Shown: one piece after another, positions 49,001-62,785 of the stretch
Position numbering within the stretch: position 1 is the first letter of the stretch
Layout of the letters: every line of letters starts with the position of its first letter
Made by a program: the position numbers and the translations under genes
NCBI GenBank assembly: GCA_013399895.1
Contig: VXBA01001799.1
Location: 62,001-126,000 of the forward strand
DNA length: 64,000 bases
Reading direction: 5' to 3'
From: Serilophus lunatus
Lineage: Eukaryota; Chordata; Aves; Passeriformes; Eurylaimidae
The notes under the pieces: generated by a model
What the model was told of the DNA's origin: nothing
The model's input: only the letters and a program-made list of their open reading frames with translations
Database searches by the model: none

Positions 49001-51410
49001 ACACCCTGTTCTCAGTCAAAATCTGCACGTATTTCAGGTAATTTACAAAGGGTGATGTGTTATACATATTCTGCTGCTTCATTTTATAAATTCATTTTAT
49101 AACTTTACGTGTTTACTTTTTTGTGTGTGAGTGTGTGTGCACTGGCAAGAGAAAATACAAACAAAATTTTTAGATGAAAAGAGAGGCTGTCTCGATCATG
49201 CAATTGTTTCTTGACTGCTTAGATTTCCTTGGAAACCTTGATTAGAAAATTTGGATTTTTTTTGTCATTAACTTCATTTAGATCAGCATTTTGCTTCTGG
49301 AGTATCTTTCAGTGTGTCTTCTTAACAACTACTTTGTCTTTAGAAATGCCATTGTTATCCACCAGAAGAAGCCAAAAAAACCCAAAAACCTTTTGGATGC
49401 CAGTAGCAAGTGTATAGGAGATTTAGTGTCTGTAAGTGCAAGATGATGCACTTTAGAATTAATGTGTTTAGTTGTAGTGTAAATGAAAATGAATGTAAAT
49501 AAAACTATCATCACAAATGGATAGAAATGGAAAAAAACTCGAGGAAGTAGCTGAGAAGGATATGTTGGTGGTTCCTGTAAAGAAGATGATCGTGGATGCA
49601 TGAGTTGATAGTCATAGTCAGCCTTGTTGAGAAATTAAAATAAAACAGCCTAAGAAGGCATCTCATTTTTCCTCCACTGTCACCAGTATTTAGATGCTAA
49701 TAAACCTGCTTAAGTTACCCACTTATTTTCTTTCACATCAGGGTTTTGCTTTAAATTATCCTAGCATACTTCTGAAACATCACGAACCTGCTTAACTGTC
49801 GATTTTTGATGCTATTGCTTTACAAGTTAAGCTTCATATCACCTAATCTTAGCCAAATCAAAGTCAAAGGTATTCTCCTTTTGTCCCAGGTATTGAGAAG
49901 GCAATTCAGATTTTATGGGTGAAAGATTTGTGTTCTCTCCTTTAACAGCAAAGCAGACCTGGCACCCAGTTTGAACTAGACTCCTAACCTTTAGGCATCC
50001 CAATGCCATGTGAGAAGAATCCCATGCTTCACATAATTTCTTTGGTGGTTTGTTTTTCAAGGAATAGACACTTAGAAGTATACTATGTAGAATTAGATTC
50101 CTTACAGTACAATATGTATTCTGGTGATCAGCTGGTGATCTGATTGTTATTTCCCAACCTGAGGACTAGCCCCACAGGGCCTCTTGCTGAAATTCTGCAT
50201 AAATTTTCACTTTTATTAAAGCACACACCACACCTGCAGGAGTGAATTAATTTTTCTCCTACTGTTCAGCTTATTTATTCAAGTACTTTAGAGTCTTTTC
50301 ATAAATCTTGTTAGATTTCTCATTGCCAAACTATACAATTTGAATGTTTAATGTTTCCTCATTAACCAATTCTTGATTTACAAGTCCAAGGAAGGATTGT
50401 TTCTAATAAATCTCTCAAATGTTCTTCATAGTATAGACTGATCCTTCTTATTCATTTTGGGAAAAATCTACAGCCCACAACATGAAAATATTCTGCTCTC
50501 TCTGTGTTAAAGTGATACTAAAGATCCCAACACATTGTTATTTTCAGTCAAAGGTATGGGCATATAGTAAAATTTTATCAAATATTGCAGTTCAGCATAA
50601 TTCATATTCCTCAATTCTGATGTGTATATTCAGCTCAGTTGCCATTAAAAATAAACCAAGGATTAGGCAGACTCCTCATGAAATGGGAATGTCGATTCCT
50701 CATCCAACAGCAGGTGATGCTGTTGCCATGGGCAAACAGTTCTCTTATGCCTTAGAGAACAAGAGATTCATGCAGCCTGAGATAAAATCCACTGTATTCT
50801 TGAATTATTGTGCTAATACAGCATATGGTATGCATCACTGCAACACCGAGGTAAGAGCTGAGTGAACCAATCAGTAGGAGTTAAGGAACGATTCAGATAG
50901 ATAGAATATAGTACATGGCCCCAAAGACAAAGCCTACATCAAAGTTGCTTGTGCCGTCCACCAGTAATTTTTCAAGGTTGCCCTGGTATTAGATGGCATG
51001 ATAGTGAACTACAATGCGTGTTCACACTCTCTACTCTTTACTACTTAGAGTAAAAACACAGACAAATAAACAAAAATCCTATGAGTCCATCAGTACATAC
51101 TGTTTATTTAGCTAGTGAATATGCCTCCTTGCGAGTATTTTTTGATTGAGATTAAAATGACAGCAAATTGTCATTGTCAACAATACACACACTAAGTGGC
51201 TCAGTTAAATGCTAATTTACTCTGTTGGAAAGCTTTTCAGATTTCAAAGGCCATTTAAACTACTCCAGGTAGGTAAAACTTACCATACTTTTAGTTAATC
51301 GAAGGATATTTACTGCAGTGTTTGTGTTGTCAGGAACACTAAGAAGTGGTCCCCAGATATATATACTACAAAAACAGTAGCTGTTTCATCTGCTTTGTGA
51401 TCTGGTGTTG
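46001..51410. other. Gene-free flank upstream of POSTN
   Basis: AT-rich, no recognised repeat and no known coding family. Two longer open frames (46,017-46,415 minus, 132 codons; 50,482-50,865 plus, 127 codons) have no domain I can identify. Distal POSTN enhancers would be expected in such flanks but cannot be pointed to here. Confidence 0.65.
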
Positions 51411-51789
51411 TTTATCTTGGAGAAAAGGAGGCCCAGGGGGCACCTTATTGCTCTCTACAACTACCAGAAACGAGGTTGTAGCCAGGTGGGGGACAGCCTC
51501 TTAGGCAAGCAGTGACAGAATGAGAGAACACAGTCTTAAACTGCTCCAGGGGGAGTTTAGGCTGTACTTTAGGAAAAAATTCTTCACAGAATGGGTGATT
51601 GGCCATTCGAATGGGCTGTTCAGGGAGCTGACCAAGTCACTATCACTGGAGGTGTTTTAAAAAAGACTGGATGAGGCATGCAGTTCCATGGTTTAGTTGA
51701 TAAGGTTGTGTTAGGTAATAGGTTGGACCTGATGATTTCAAAGGTCTTTTGCAACCTAGTTAACTCTGTGATTTCATGATTCTGTGATA
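51411..51789 (+). mobile_element. CR1 LINE 3' end
   Basis: TTGGAGAAAAGGAGGCCCAG, TTATTGCTCTCTACAACTAC, GAGGTTGTAGCCAGGTGGGG, then TTGGACCTGATGATTTCAAA and AACTCTGTGATTTCATGATT. It is about 380 bp with the terminal octamer-type repeat preserved. Confidence 0.93.
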
Positions 51790-52339
51790 TGGGGGCATGA
51801 ATCAAAACTGTAAGAAAGATACTGGACTTATGGAGGTGTGTGTGGTGTGGTGTGTGGTCATTGAGAAAGCCTTGCAAAAGAAATCAAGAAAAGAACGAGA
51901 ATAACCAGCGTTTACAGTGAAAGGGATCTTTTTAAGTAAGCCGTTTGATCAATGAGACTATAACAATAAAAAAGCTGCTATTGCTTTGCACTGAGTATAA
52001 TGTAGGAAGAATTAAGAATGGCTTCCAATGAAAAAAAAACTTCCAGGTGTTATATGGTGGTAATATTAAATGCAAGAAAAGTGGTATTTTAGGAGATGTG
52101 AAAATAAGGATTACCAAATTTGAGGTGGAGTGAAACTTTAACACTTAACTTGCTCAGATTAAGATTGTGTATGTAAGTATGGAAGGGAAATGGATTTGAC
52201 ATTAAAATGAAGGCTCATTACTGATTTTTGCCTTAAGTTTCAAGTGCAGATGCCGTAGCAAAATAGAGGTTTTGCTAAGTAAATAACATACTAGTGTCAA
52301 CTGAATGTGGAAGAGAAGTGGTCTAGGCAACTGTATTCG

Positions 52340-53443
52340 GTTTCTGAGGCCAAGTTTTGGTAGCAGACAGGGTGAGGGGCTTAGGGGAGGCTTCTGTGAG
52401 AAGCTGATGGATGATTTCCCCACATCCATCAGAGCCAATGCCAGCCGGCTCCAGGCTGGACCTGCTGCTAGGCAAGGACAGGCCAATCAGGAGTGATAGT
52501 AACACCTCTGTGATAACATATTTAAGAAGAATAATAAAAAAAAGTTGTGATGGAGATGAAGATGGCAGCCAGAGAAGAGCAAAGTGAGAATATGTGGATT
52601 ACAATGCAGACTCCAAGGTCAGGGAGGAAGGAGGGTGAGGAGGTGCTCCAGGTGCCAGAACTGAGGTTCCCTTGCAGCTCGTGATGAAGACCATGGTGAA
52701 GCAGCTGTGCCCCTTCAGCCCACGGAGGACCACAGGAGTGCAGAAATCCACTTGTAGCCCATTGAGGAGCCCGCTCCGGAGCAGGTGGGTGCTGGAAGGA
52801 GGCATTGATCCCATGGGAAGCCCATGTTTGAGCAGGGTCTCGGTGGGAACCTGCTGACCCATGGGGAGAGGAGCCCAAGCTGGAGCAGGATTTCCTGGTA
52901 GGACTTCTGGCTGGTGGAGGACCCACGCTGGAGCAGCTTGCGCCTGAAGGATTGCACCCTGTGGAAAAGTGACCCATGTGGCAGCAGTGTCTGAAGAACT
53001 GTTGCTCATGAAGTGGAATCACACTGGAGCAGTTCGTGAAGGACTGTCTCCAATGGGAGGGACAGCATGGGAAGCAAGGGAAGGATTCCTCTCACTGAGC
53101 AGCAGCAGAAACAACAACTGACCATAACCTCCATTCCCCATCTCCCTGCGCCACTGAGGATGAGGAGGTAGAACTTGGAAGATGTGGGGTGCAGAGAAAG
53201 TGTTATTAAGATTTATTTTGCTTCTCATTCTTGAACTCTGATTCTGTTAGTAATAAATTTATTTAATATTCCCACTTCAAGACTTTTTTTTGCCCATGAT
53301 GATAATGAGTAAGGGACCCCTTATGATCCTTATGTCAACTCAGGAAACTTCATTATATTTTCTCTCCTCTGCCCATTTGCAAAGGGGAGTGAGAGTGTGG
53401 CTTTAGTGGGTACCTGACATCCAGCCAGAGTCAAATCACTACA
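52340..53443 (+). mobile_element. Long avian ERVL-type LTR with internal reiterated segments
   Basis: It matches a long LTR I know from neoavian genomes: GAGCCAATGCCAGCCGGCTC, then GATAACATATTTAAGAAGAA, AAGGTCAGGGAGGAAGGAGG and GTGCTCCAGGTGCCAGAACT. A series of degenerate units built around CCCATGGG and CTGGAGCAG follows, then the poly(A)-signal region GTTAGTAATAAAT. The end is CCAGCCAGAGTCAAATCACT, finishing in ACA at 53,443. The 5' boundary is diverged and approximate. No internal genes are seen. Confidence 0.85.
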
Positions 53444-53815
53444 GCAACTAGGTACAGTTTTTTGAGAATCATCTGTCAGATTCTCAAAGATTTCAGGAAA
53501 GAGAATCACTAATATCATTAGCAAGATCTAAAAGTACTTCATGTTCAGATTATTTTTTAAAGTGATAGCAATGTTGTTTGGTTTCAGAAGTCATTATATA
53601 AACTGAATGCAATATTGATCACTGATAAGACAGTGATAAATACTAAAAGTAGATGAAAGTATGAATTATTGAAAAATATGCCTTAAAAATTAATACAATT
53701 CCATTTACAGGAGTGACTAAAACACAGATTAAAATCTTGAGTTTCAACAACTACCAAATATCCACAACTTCAATTCAAACTGAGCAGGAAGGGATTTTGT
53801 TGTCGGGGGGTTGTA

Positions 53816-53826
53816 TTCGGGCGCCA
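53816..53826 (-). other. Retroviral primer-binding-site remnant (tRNA-Lys type)
   Basis: TGGCGCCCGAA on the minus strand matches the first 11 nt of the tRNA-Lys primer-binding site. It lies two bases beyond the LTR end, where a PBS belongs. The match decays after that. Confidence 0.7.
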
Positions 53827-53828
53827 GA

Positions 53829-54190
53829 TGTTGTCAGGGTCAGTGTCGAGTCAAATCACAAGTCTTCACAGAAGTAATGGTGAAATGCTCGTTTATTGCA
53901 GAAAAAGGTGCAGTTTAAATGATAGTTCATTTTTCCACACACAAAGCATGCGTCCCAACTAATAGTTAATTGGTTATACATTTGCATATGCACACCCCCT
54001 ATGTTTATATTCTTTTTACCTTATTCTTTCTATTTTTGTTTAATTATTTTTCTAAGTTTTATCTTCAATTGAGCTCAAAGCCGAGCCGTCCTTGTTTTTG
54101 AGGGCCAGGCACTGCTTGAGCAGGTAGGCCTTGCTGTGCCCTCTCCCTGTTAAAAATCCCTCCATAGGATTTGACCCTGGATTCCCACAT
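53829..54190 (-). mobile_element. Avian ERV LTR (minus strand) with adjoining primer-binding site
   Basis: Read on the minus strand it has a TATAAA-type block (about 54,003-54,010) and the poly(A) signal AATAAA at 53,892-53,897. It ends in CCCTGACAACA immediately before the primer-binding site. The PBS shows that this was a 5' LTR with some leader left. No gag, pol or env sequence follows. The 5' end, around the TGTGGGAATCC at 54,190, is uncertain. Confidence 0.75.
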
Positions 54191-54686
54191 GGTGTGAAAT
54201 ATTAGGCATCTCTATTTGTCTGACATTCAAGTTTGTGTTCACTGTTCAGAGTTGAAATTAAATTCAGGGAACTGATTCCAAACATGTCAAGATAGATTGC
54301 CTTTCTTCTTGCCATTTGCATTCCTATATATCCTGTCTAGAGAAAGGGAAATTTTCTGGTGTCTCTCATAAAACCAGGTTTAGTACATCGCAAACATTTT
54401 AGGGCTTTCTTAGTCTGTGGATAGGCTATGTTGTTGCAACTGTAGAATAAAAAAATAGTATGGGTTCTGAATGAGAGCTTTGCCTTTTAAACATTCTCTC
54501 CAAAAAGTAGGTAGTTTTTCTGAGCCTTGGAGAAGCTGAAAACACAAGCTTTCCTAAGAATAAACCCCTCTTCAAGGAATGGAAGTATTTAGGGTTTTAA
54601 CTTCTAAAAATTATGAATTCACTTAACAAGCACAATAAACGATTCTGCTGGTAAGGACTCAGAGCTGAGGCATTGTCTTATAGCAG

Positions 54687-55260
54687 TGTCATGGTTTAAG
54701 CCCAGCTGGAAATGAAGCACCATGCAGCCTTTTGCTCAACCCTTCCTCTCTTTGCCTGACCTCCAGGTAGAATGGGGAGGAGAATGGAAGTAAATTTTCT
54801 ATGCTGAGAAAAGAATAGTTTAATATTGAAAATAAAGTAAAATACAGTATTAACGGTAAATTATAATAATAATGATAATAAAAAGGGATAAACAAGTGAT
54901 GCATAATTCAATTACTCACCACCCGCTAACCTATGCCAGATCCCCCTTCCAGACCCAGATCAGCTGCCTTTCTGGGTAACTCCCCCCAGTTTACATACTG
55001 GGTATGACATCCTATGGTGTGGAGTATCCCTTTGGTCACTTCACGTCACCTGCCCCAGTTATGCTCCCTCAGAGTTTCTTTTGTGCACCTTGTCACAGGC
55101 AGACCATGAGACAAGAAAAAAAGGCCTTGATTTAGGCTAAACACGACTTAGCAAAACCCCAAAACATCAGTATGTTATCAACACCATTCTCATTCTGAAT
55201 TCAAGACACAGCACTGCAACAGATACTAAGAAGAAATAAGCTGTATCTTAGCTGAAACCC
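54687..55260 (-). mobile_element. Avian ERV-type LTR, same family as the one in POSTN intron 9
   Basis: In plus orientation it reads TGTCATGGTTTAAGCCCAGC, TGGAAATGAAGCACCATGCA, ATAATAATGATAATAAAAAG, TCAATTACTCACCACCCGCT, TTAGGCTAAACACGACTTAG and AACATCAGTATGTTATCAAC, and it ends TTAGCTGAAACCC. This is the reverse complement of the 35.5-36.0 kb LTR family and better preserved. No internal region is attached. Confidence 0.92.
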
Positions 55261-58200
55261 AAATAAAAACTGAAAACCTTCACTGTGTTTATGTTTTTGT
55301 AAAAAAACAAAGGAGAATGAAAATGACATCTAATGTGGCCAGACAATGTGGTCAAAACTTAATTATTTTTATGACAAAACACATGAGACTGTCTTTACCG
55401 TAAATATCTTAAAATACACAAGTTGTTTTCTGAAAAATAAATAAGATGGTATGAAAATATGAATAATGTCACCTTTCTAAAGCACGTCATACAAGCTGTT
55501 GCCAAAAAAGGCAGGAAAATAACACTTTAACGGTTGCTTTTGAGTATTAGAAAGCAAGCGTTCCTTTTATTACAGCAGCTGGGCATGCCAGAAATTCATT
55601 CCAAATTGTGTGCGCGAAACGACATAGGCTTCACAAATTTGTAGCCTTCCCTTAATTATAATATTTAACCTTTACATCACACTCTAATTATAATATTTAG
55701 CCATTATAGCACACCTAGACAGCTCCAGAGTTTTCCTCCTTATCTCTATCCTGTACGCTCCTTCTGCATTCCTGTCCCTGCCCTAGGCATACCTCCAGGG
55801 CTGATCTAGGTCTTTCTCTTTTGGCACAAAATTGGTCTCTTGGAATTGCTTCAAGGTTGAAGGAGGCCTAAACTTGTTTGTTAGCCTTTATCAGTATTTT
55901 TATCAGCATAGGAGAGAAGCTTGCCTCTGCCTGTTAAGGAAAATTTCTAGCATGAAAATGAAAAACACTTTGGGAACTAAAAAAGAAATTTTTCCTAAAG
56001 GCTACAAAATCAGCTTGAAGAAAATAAAAATTCTGCTTTTAATGGGATTTCATATAGATTCCCACTTACAGCAAAAGAGTATTTTTCTGATAGATGAATA
56101 TGAGTTTTAGATTTAGATTTTCATTCAGTAAGTCACGTGAGAATTTTTATTGCACTTTAGACTCCAAAGCATGCACAGTCCGATTTGATCGGTACTGTGT
56201 GTCTCCGGAGGTAGTTTTTGCACATCAGGGGTATTTTTGATCCTTTCTAGAATATGTGACTTTTTGTAAGAGGTGGCTTTGAAGCCTAAATTGGAGGAAG
56301 AAAACTTCCCAACAACATTAATAGAGGTAAAAAGATTAAAGGTTCTTTAATGAAGCTTCCAGACCAAAAAAATGTGCCCTCTCCTCCCTATCAAATCATC
56401 TTTATAACTTTCATCAATCCTTACACCCTCGACACATCCAACCAGAGAGCCGTTTCACCCTTGTTCCCAACCATGGATCTGTCTCTCTAGAGTTCCTCCA
56501 GGTTCTCTAGACCTCTATCTCGTCTTGCCTTCTATAATGGTCTTGCAGATGGTTTCTGGAAAAACATGGTGTCCTTATTTTAACCTGTTTATCTCAAAAG
56601 CAATGCTAAACACAACTTCACAAATTGTGGGAAAAGCCTAAAAAGGCCCATGTGAGAAACCATGCTGTCAAACTAAAATTCCAGAAATATGTGAAAAAAC
56701 CTTAAGGCATCAACATCTAGTGTAGTTTTTATTAATAGGCTGAAAATTTATTCAGTATAAAGATCATGACTTGAAGGCAAAAATTGCACAAAGTCATGCA
56801 GAATACAATCTACCTTGACAAATCAGTAGATTTAATATTGCAATGTTAAAGAAAATTTATTTTCTCCTAAACTTGGGTAAAGGGTTGAGAAAAAGATAAA
56901 GTTTATCAGTATTGTATTTTGAAGGGAAAATGAACCTTATATATATGATGTCAGGCACACAATTATTATTTCAGTGGTTTGATGGGTTACCATAGCAATA
57001 CAATCCAGCAGCTTTTGAACTACTTCATTTATCTTAATCACTGGGGGGGAAGGTTATTGCATTCAGAATCAAGCTGAATCAAAATGAGAGAACAATAATC
57101 TTTTGATGCAGAAAAGGTGAATTAATATTTACCGTACTGTGATGTTGGCTTTTAGAAGTAAAAACCATGGAACAAAACAAGCATCCACATCCATAGATCA
57201 GACATGTGGCAAAATAAAAATTTGATTAATGCAAGTTTATGGAAAGATCTGTGTATAAATTTTCTGGATTTGCTATGCTGATGAACAATCACTCAGAATT
57301 TATGATTTCTCATATCACCTAAAATATAAACTATAAGTCCATATACTGCACTATGTAACTTGAATGGCAGAAATGTATTTTTTGCGAGGAACAGATTTTT
57401 CTTTTTCAATCACACGTAAATGTTTATACCAGTTTGTTCGAGCGATTGGTTAAATTTATACATTTTGAAGTAGAGATTATAGGGGTAAATGATATACTAC
57501 AGACAGTACCAATATGTCAGATCTTTAAATATATTTTAACTTCATTGAATATGCTGGATTTTAATGAAATGATAGCTAATAAACTATTAGACACATGACA
57601 ACCACCTCTTTAAATACCTAGACTGTGACTTTCTCTCTTCAGTGTTGCTGAATGCTGTGGAGTATTGCTATCAGTAAATTTACATACCATGTGGCTGACT
57701 GTGAGGCTATCCAAGCAAATAACTAATGTTTGCAGATCTTACAAAGCTCAGACTATTGATTGTTGTTTATGTTGTGGAAAAGATTAGCTGCTTAGGCCCT
57801 ACTAACACAAAGAGAAATAAGTTTACCAATCTAGTTATAACTCATAAGGGACAAAATAAAAATGAACATGTTCTACTAACTTTCAGTGAACACCAGACTC
57901 ACAAATCACTGAGTGGCAAACTTGCTAAAGTTCTTTAACAACTTACAAGAAGCATTCTTACACATGGGAAGAATTCTCCCTACATTCATGCAGCTTTAAT
58001 TTATTTAAAAAGTCTGTCCACAGGGCACCTTTGAAAAGAAATATTGCAAAGGGAGGACTAGGGCACCTGACACTAGGCATGACCAAAACTTCACTTTGAG
58101 GGACTAGAAGAGAACTTATGGAATATCGGATGTCCCAATATATGATCAAATCTTGTTAACAATAATATAATAACAGCCAAGTATACAGTGAAGAAACAGG

Positions 58201-61200
58201 TCTTCAGAAAGAAAATATACTTAAACCTCTTCTCAAAGAAGAGGTTATCTCAGGCTGAATTTCTGCCTTTTTTTTTTTTTTTCCTACGCCATTTTAGAGG
58301 AAGATTCTCTGCTGAGCTATATGATCTTTATAAGGCTTGAGAAATGTAAAAACTACTTTGATCCAAGAGAAGACGTGGTTCCCCTGCCCGGGGAATGAAT
58401 CTGCTTCGGTTTTTCTGACTTCTATTCTTGACAAAATCTTTCCTTGATGTGAACAAGTCATCAAAGATGTATGGAACAATACTTGGACAATATTATGTCT
58501 TATGTTACTTGTAACTGAATAATAATCTCTAGTTCCCAGTTGAGTAATGCCAGATAATTCTAGTATGAGTAATCATCAGTTTCTAAGGTTTTAATACAAG
58601 ATTGTGTCTAAATTAATTTAGAGTTTCATCCTATGTTCTGCTCACACAGGCCTTAATTTGGATATGATAATTTTCCCGTCTGCAATTAAACCCTGGAATT
58701 AAAGAGGATGAAGAGCATAAAATGAGACAACAGTAACCCTGAGGATAATAAGGTTGATCTTTGTTTCTAACAGATTGTGTAGGCTCAGAGTTTAATACTG
58801 AAAAACATAATGCTTTGCTCTGTCATTTTTAGCAGTGCTTCCAAATGCTTTGCTCTTTATCACATCATTGCTTAAAAACACTTCAGTCCTCTTGATGTTT
58901 CACATGGTTCCCTCTAGCAGAATAAGGATGGCGGAAGTGACAAGGAAATAAACCTACATGAACTTTAAGGAAGCCTATAAGACTTCCAGGGTAAAGTAAA
59001 ATGGAAGACACACAAATGAGAATGCGGCTGTCAAAATAAATTACAATCAGTCCAGACTGTATATAAAGTTGATAGCAGACTTTTAAACTTATTGCTAAAG
59101 TTCAATGAGAGCTGTGAATGTATGAGGAGTTTCTGTTATTTCAGAGCACCTGCACATTCATGTTGATGGCTTGCCTAGACTTGCCTTAAAGTTTTGGCTG
59201 TTAACATCAAAGCTGGAGAAAAAAACCCCTTTGAAGTCTTGAACTTTTGAAGTAAGTATAGACACAAGAAATGTGACAGAGGGCAAGACCCAGCCTCTAA
59301 AATCCTGTGTACTGGGGTTGTAGTGCACACTAGAAAACTCCTCTTTGCTGAAGGTGCCATCAAAAATGATGCCTGACTTTGGTCTGATTCTCAGAATTTC
59401 AAACAGAATTGTCTTTCAAATGTCTATTTTCTGTCTGCAGAACACCTCTTCAAAGCTAAGGGTTCAGACAGAGATTTAAGAGAGAGGGATGTTGGAGAAC
59501 CAGGCTCTTATACAGCAAATAGCTGCTCTTCATCTCCAGAAGGAACATTTGGAAAGATCTTGAGCAGAAGTCGTTAAATAACAATGGATATCCGATCATG
59601 GGGCTGCTAGAGGAACCCGGGGCTGCCCTGTACCTGTCAGAGCAGTTTCCAAAGAGGTGGCAGCAGACAAACCCCACCCATCACCCACCTCATGCCCACC
59701 AAAACTTTGTACCATGTTTGGTTTTTTGCTCTACAGCCCATCCAGCAAGGACAAGGTGTGGAGTTTTTCATGACTATGTATTCAATTCCTAGCTGACTTT
59801 CTGGTTTTGTGTTTTGTGGAGATCAGGGATAGTGTTTTGTTGAGGACATGTGTCTGTGCCATGGTCCCTGCAGCTGGAGAGGAAAGGGTGGAGTTGAATG
59901 ATGCTTGCTCAAAGAATTCTTAAATACCGCTGCTGCAAGGTGAATGTTGGGATGAGTTGTACATCCTTTGTGTTCCTGAGCATTCATTGTGAACTTTTAA
60001 ATTTTGTATAGTATTGCCTGTCTCAAAAAATGATGCTTAACACCATAGGACAAATCTGATTCTCCTGATAAAAGTTTTAGTCTTTTTTATTATTTGTGTT
60101 TGAAGACATGAGTGGATTTGTTTGGATTTAAATCACAAGATATCTTAAGGGTTTTTCTCCTCCATAAGACTTTGATTATTCTGACTTTCTCAGTACAGAG
60201 GTTCTGAAAAAGTATCCAGCTATCCTGCAGCTATATGGTTTCTGAAATAAAAATTAAGTATGTGCATGTATTTCAGCAAATAAATGAATCAAGTAATGGA
60301 GCACTTTGAGTTCCCAAACATTGTTTTATTTATTTTCCTATTAAACTGAGGGTAAACAGTTGCCTATCTTTATAGGTCTTGAATATCTAAAGACATCAAA
60401 TTTGTGTTCCAGCTGTGATTCTTTCTGCAGGCAAGGTTTCTTTGCAGAAACAGCTTCTGGAAACAGCAAATATTTATTGGTGCATTTCAGAGAATGATTA
60501 TGAGAAATAAATTTGACAGAATGCAGTCTATATACAAAGCTGAGCCAAAGAACTTTGCACTCCTTGATTGTCCTTATACTGTTGGCACCTGTTACAGAGG
60601 CAAGATGTATGGATTAGTGCCTGTTGTATGTGCTTGTGTTGGTGTGCAGACCACAGAGAAGCTTGCTCAAACAACTGCATTCCAATGCAAAACAATAGGT
60701 CATGCTTCAAAATCCTTAGAAAGCTGCAGAAATCCTATTGGAAAAAGATTAGCCTATTAGAAAACCTACTGGCTAGGTAAATAACCCCTATTCTAAGTGA
60801 ATGACCCCTAAAATATGAAGTTGTTTGACAGAAAAATAAAGTAAATAAAAGATGGAAGATTACTTGTGGTATTCTTATTTTTCAAGACTAACTACAGTTA
60901 GCCTAACACTAAAAAGAAAACATGAACTAAATGTAATAAGAAATGGTAATGTGGTTGCAACAACACATTCACTTCTTTCTGTGAGTAGAACATTTTTGTC
61001 TGACACTAGACATAGAATTGGAGGTGCTAAACAGAGTTCAACGCCTGAGTTCAGTCAGTTCTTCCAGGGAAGGAAAATCATTTCCATCCTAGGAAGCATC
61101 AAGGGACTGCATAGAAAAGCAACTAGACAGGTCTGCTGCCATTACTTTGAATGCTCTCAGAGTAAAAGCTGTGACTGAGGAGCTGTGTCTGTGAAAGGCT

Positions 61201-62785
61201 GTGCAATTCAGATTGTGTTGCTTAGTCCTTTGGGACTACTGAGAACTGATAAAGATGTTCTTCCTTGAGTCTGAGCCAGCACTATGGCTTGGGATTAGGA
61301 AATCATAAATGGAAACAGAATGCAACAGTTCCTTTTGACCAGATATCTTTCATTTACCCTTTATGTAACTACTGTAGTCCATGAGTGTTTATAAGTGCCA
61401 TGGAAAGGAGGAGATATATTCGAAGATGAACCTAATACACAAATCAAATAGCAATGAGAAGAGTTCCTTTTGTCATCAGCAAAAAATCTAACAGCATTTT
61501 GATATGAACTAAATGGGAAAAAAAAAGGAAGTTAAATATTTTATACTTGAGTATTTTAGAATTATTGTCAGATAAACACCCTTAAATTTAGCAAAAACTT
61601 TTTTAAAAATAAACAAACTTATTTTGCTCTTCAGCTTTATAGTTGAGTCATGGTTTGCTTAGATTAAAAATAAGTGACTGCACATAAACATTACAAAGGA
61701 ATTTGTAAGGCACCCCCTCTGCTAAAGAATGTTGTGTTCCCAAACAGAGAGTTTTCCTTCAGTTGTTTTATACATTATAGCCTTATCAAGTTACTGATTG
61801 GTGAAGTAAACTCTAAGTATGGCAGATTCTGGAAGAGAGTAATGACTCAAAGAAAAGCTATATTTAAGTATGGCAAGGGTCCTCTAGGAAATGAATACGT
61901 GTCCCCTGACACAGTAAATAGCAAGAGTTTTAAATAAGTAATTGCAGTTTATAAAGTAAAAAACAATTGCTTGAACAATTGCTTTACTACAGAATTGTCC
62001 ATGACAATGATTACAGATTATCTGGAAAATATCATCTCCTGCAGTAGAAATGCCATGGACTCTTAAACATCTACAGGCATATCAACTTCCTCACATGCTC
62101 AAAATTCTTTATGTGACCACCCTTCTCATAAGAAAAAAAGTCCACTCTAATCTAACAGAGAATCTCAGAGCATAGAAGAATTAAAAGAATCAAGTGTTAT
62201 ACTACTACCCCTGCCGTGTTCTGTTTTGAAGGCTTGTTCTTGGAGAGGGAGGATTGATCATGCATCTCTTAAGGATGAATGGGTTTCTGCGTGTGAAGAA
62301 GCTTAGGACTGGTCAGGCCTCAGCTTCCCTGAGCTCGGAGGTACAATCTGTGTATTCTGTCTAGTAGTAGTACATTGCAGGGATTACCCCCTGGTGTGGT
62401 TTACTACAAAGTAGCCTACCTCACCAGGCTCTATGCAGTTCTCATTGCAGGTGAACAAATGAGGTGAGAACTTAACCTGGGCTGTCTGCAAGCAAACTCT
62501 TCACATTACACTCCCTTTGGACTCAACATGAAAGCATAAGCCTTCATCTAGGATAATGGCTCCTATAATGGTTTAATTTCAACTTTCTTATGTTAGCCTT
62601 TCCTTATTCCAGACTCCATCCTCTTGGTTACAGAATTGATAAAACTGAAGGTGTATTTTAAGCAAGTTTAATTTGCTGTGGCTTATTTCTCCATTATTTC
62701 TGCATAATCGTTTACTAAACCTAAGGAGGTCTTACTCTAAGCCAAAATACATTCCAATTAAAGGTACTAGAATTATCTGAACATT
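55261..62785. other. Gene-free upstream flank
   Basis: AT-rich with scattered short open frames and no recognised coding family. It holds a 32-bp tandem repeat (listed) and a poly(T) run at about 58,268-58,283. Confidence 0.65.
55653..55714. repeat. 32-bp tandem repeat, two copies
   Basis: Two adjacent units each start TAATTATAATATTTA and continue with similar C-rich ends (CATCACACTC and CATTATAGCACA). Confidence 0.85.

Noticed and set aside
50482..50865. 127-codon open frame on the plus strand
   Set aside because: No family resemblance, no promoter or poly(A) context, and ordinary AT-rich composition.
52522..53022. 166-codon open frame on the minus strand, with overlapping long frames
   Set aside because: It lies within the reiterated part of an LTR; the open frames follow from GC-richer repeat units.
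60852..61178. 108-codon open frame on the plus strand
   Set aside because: No known family and no supporting signals.
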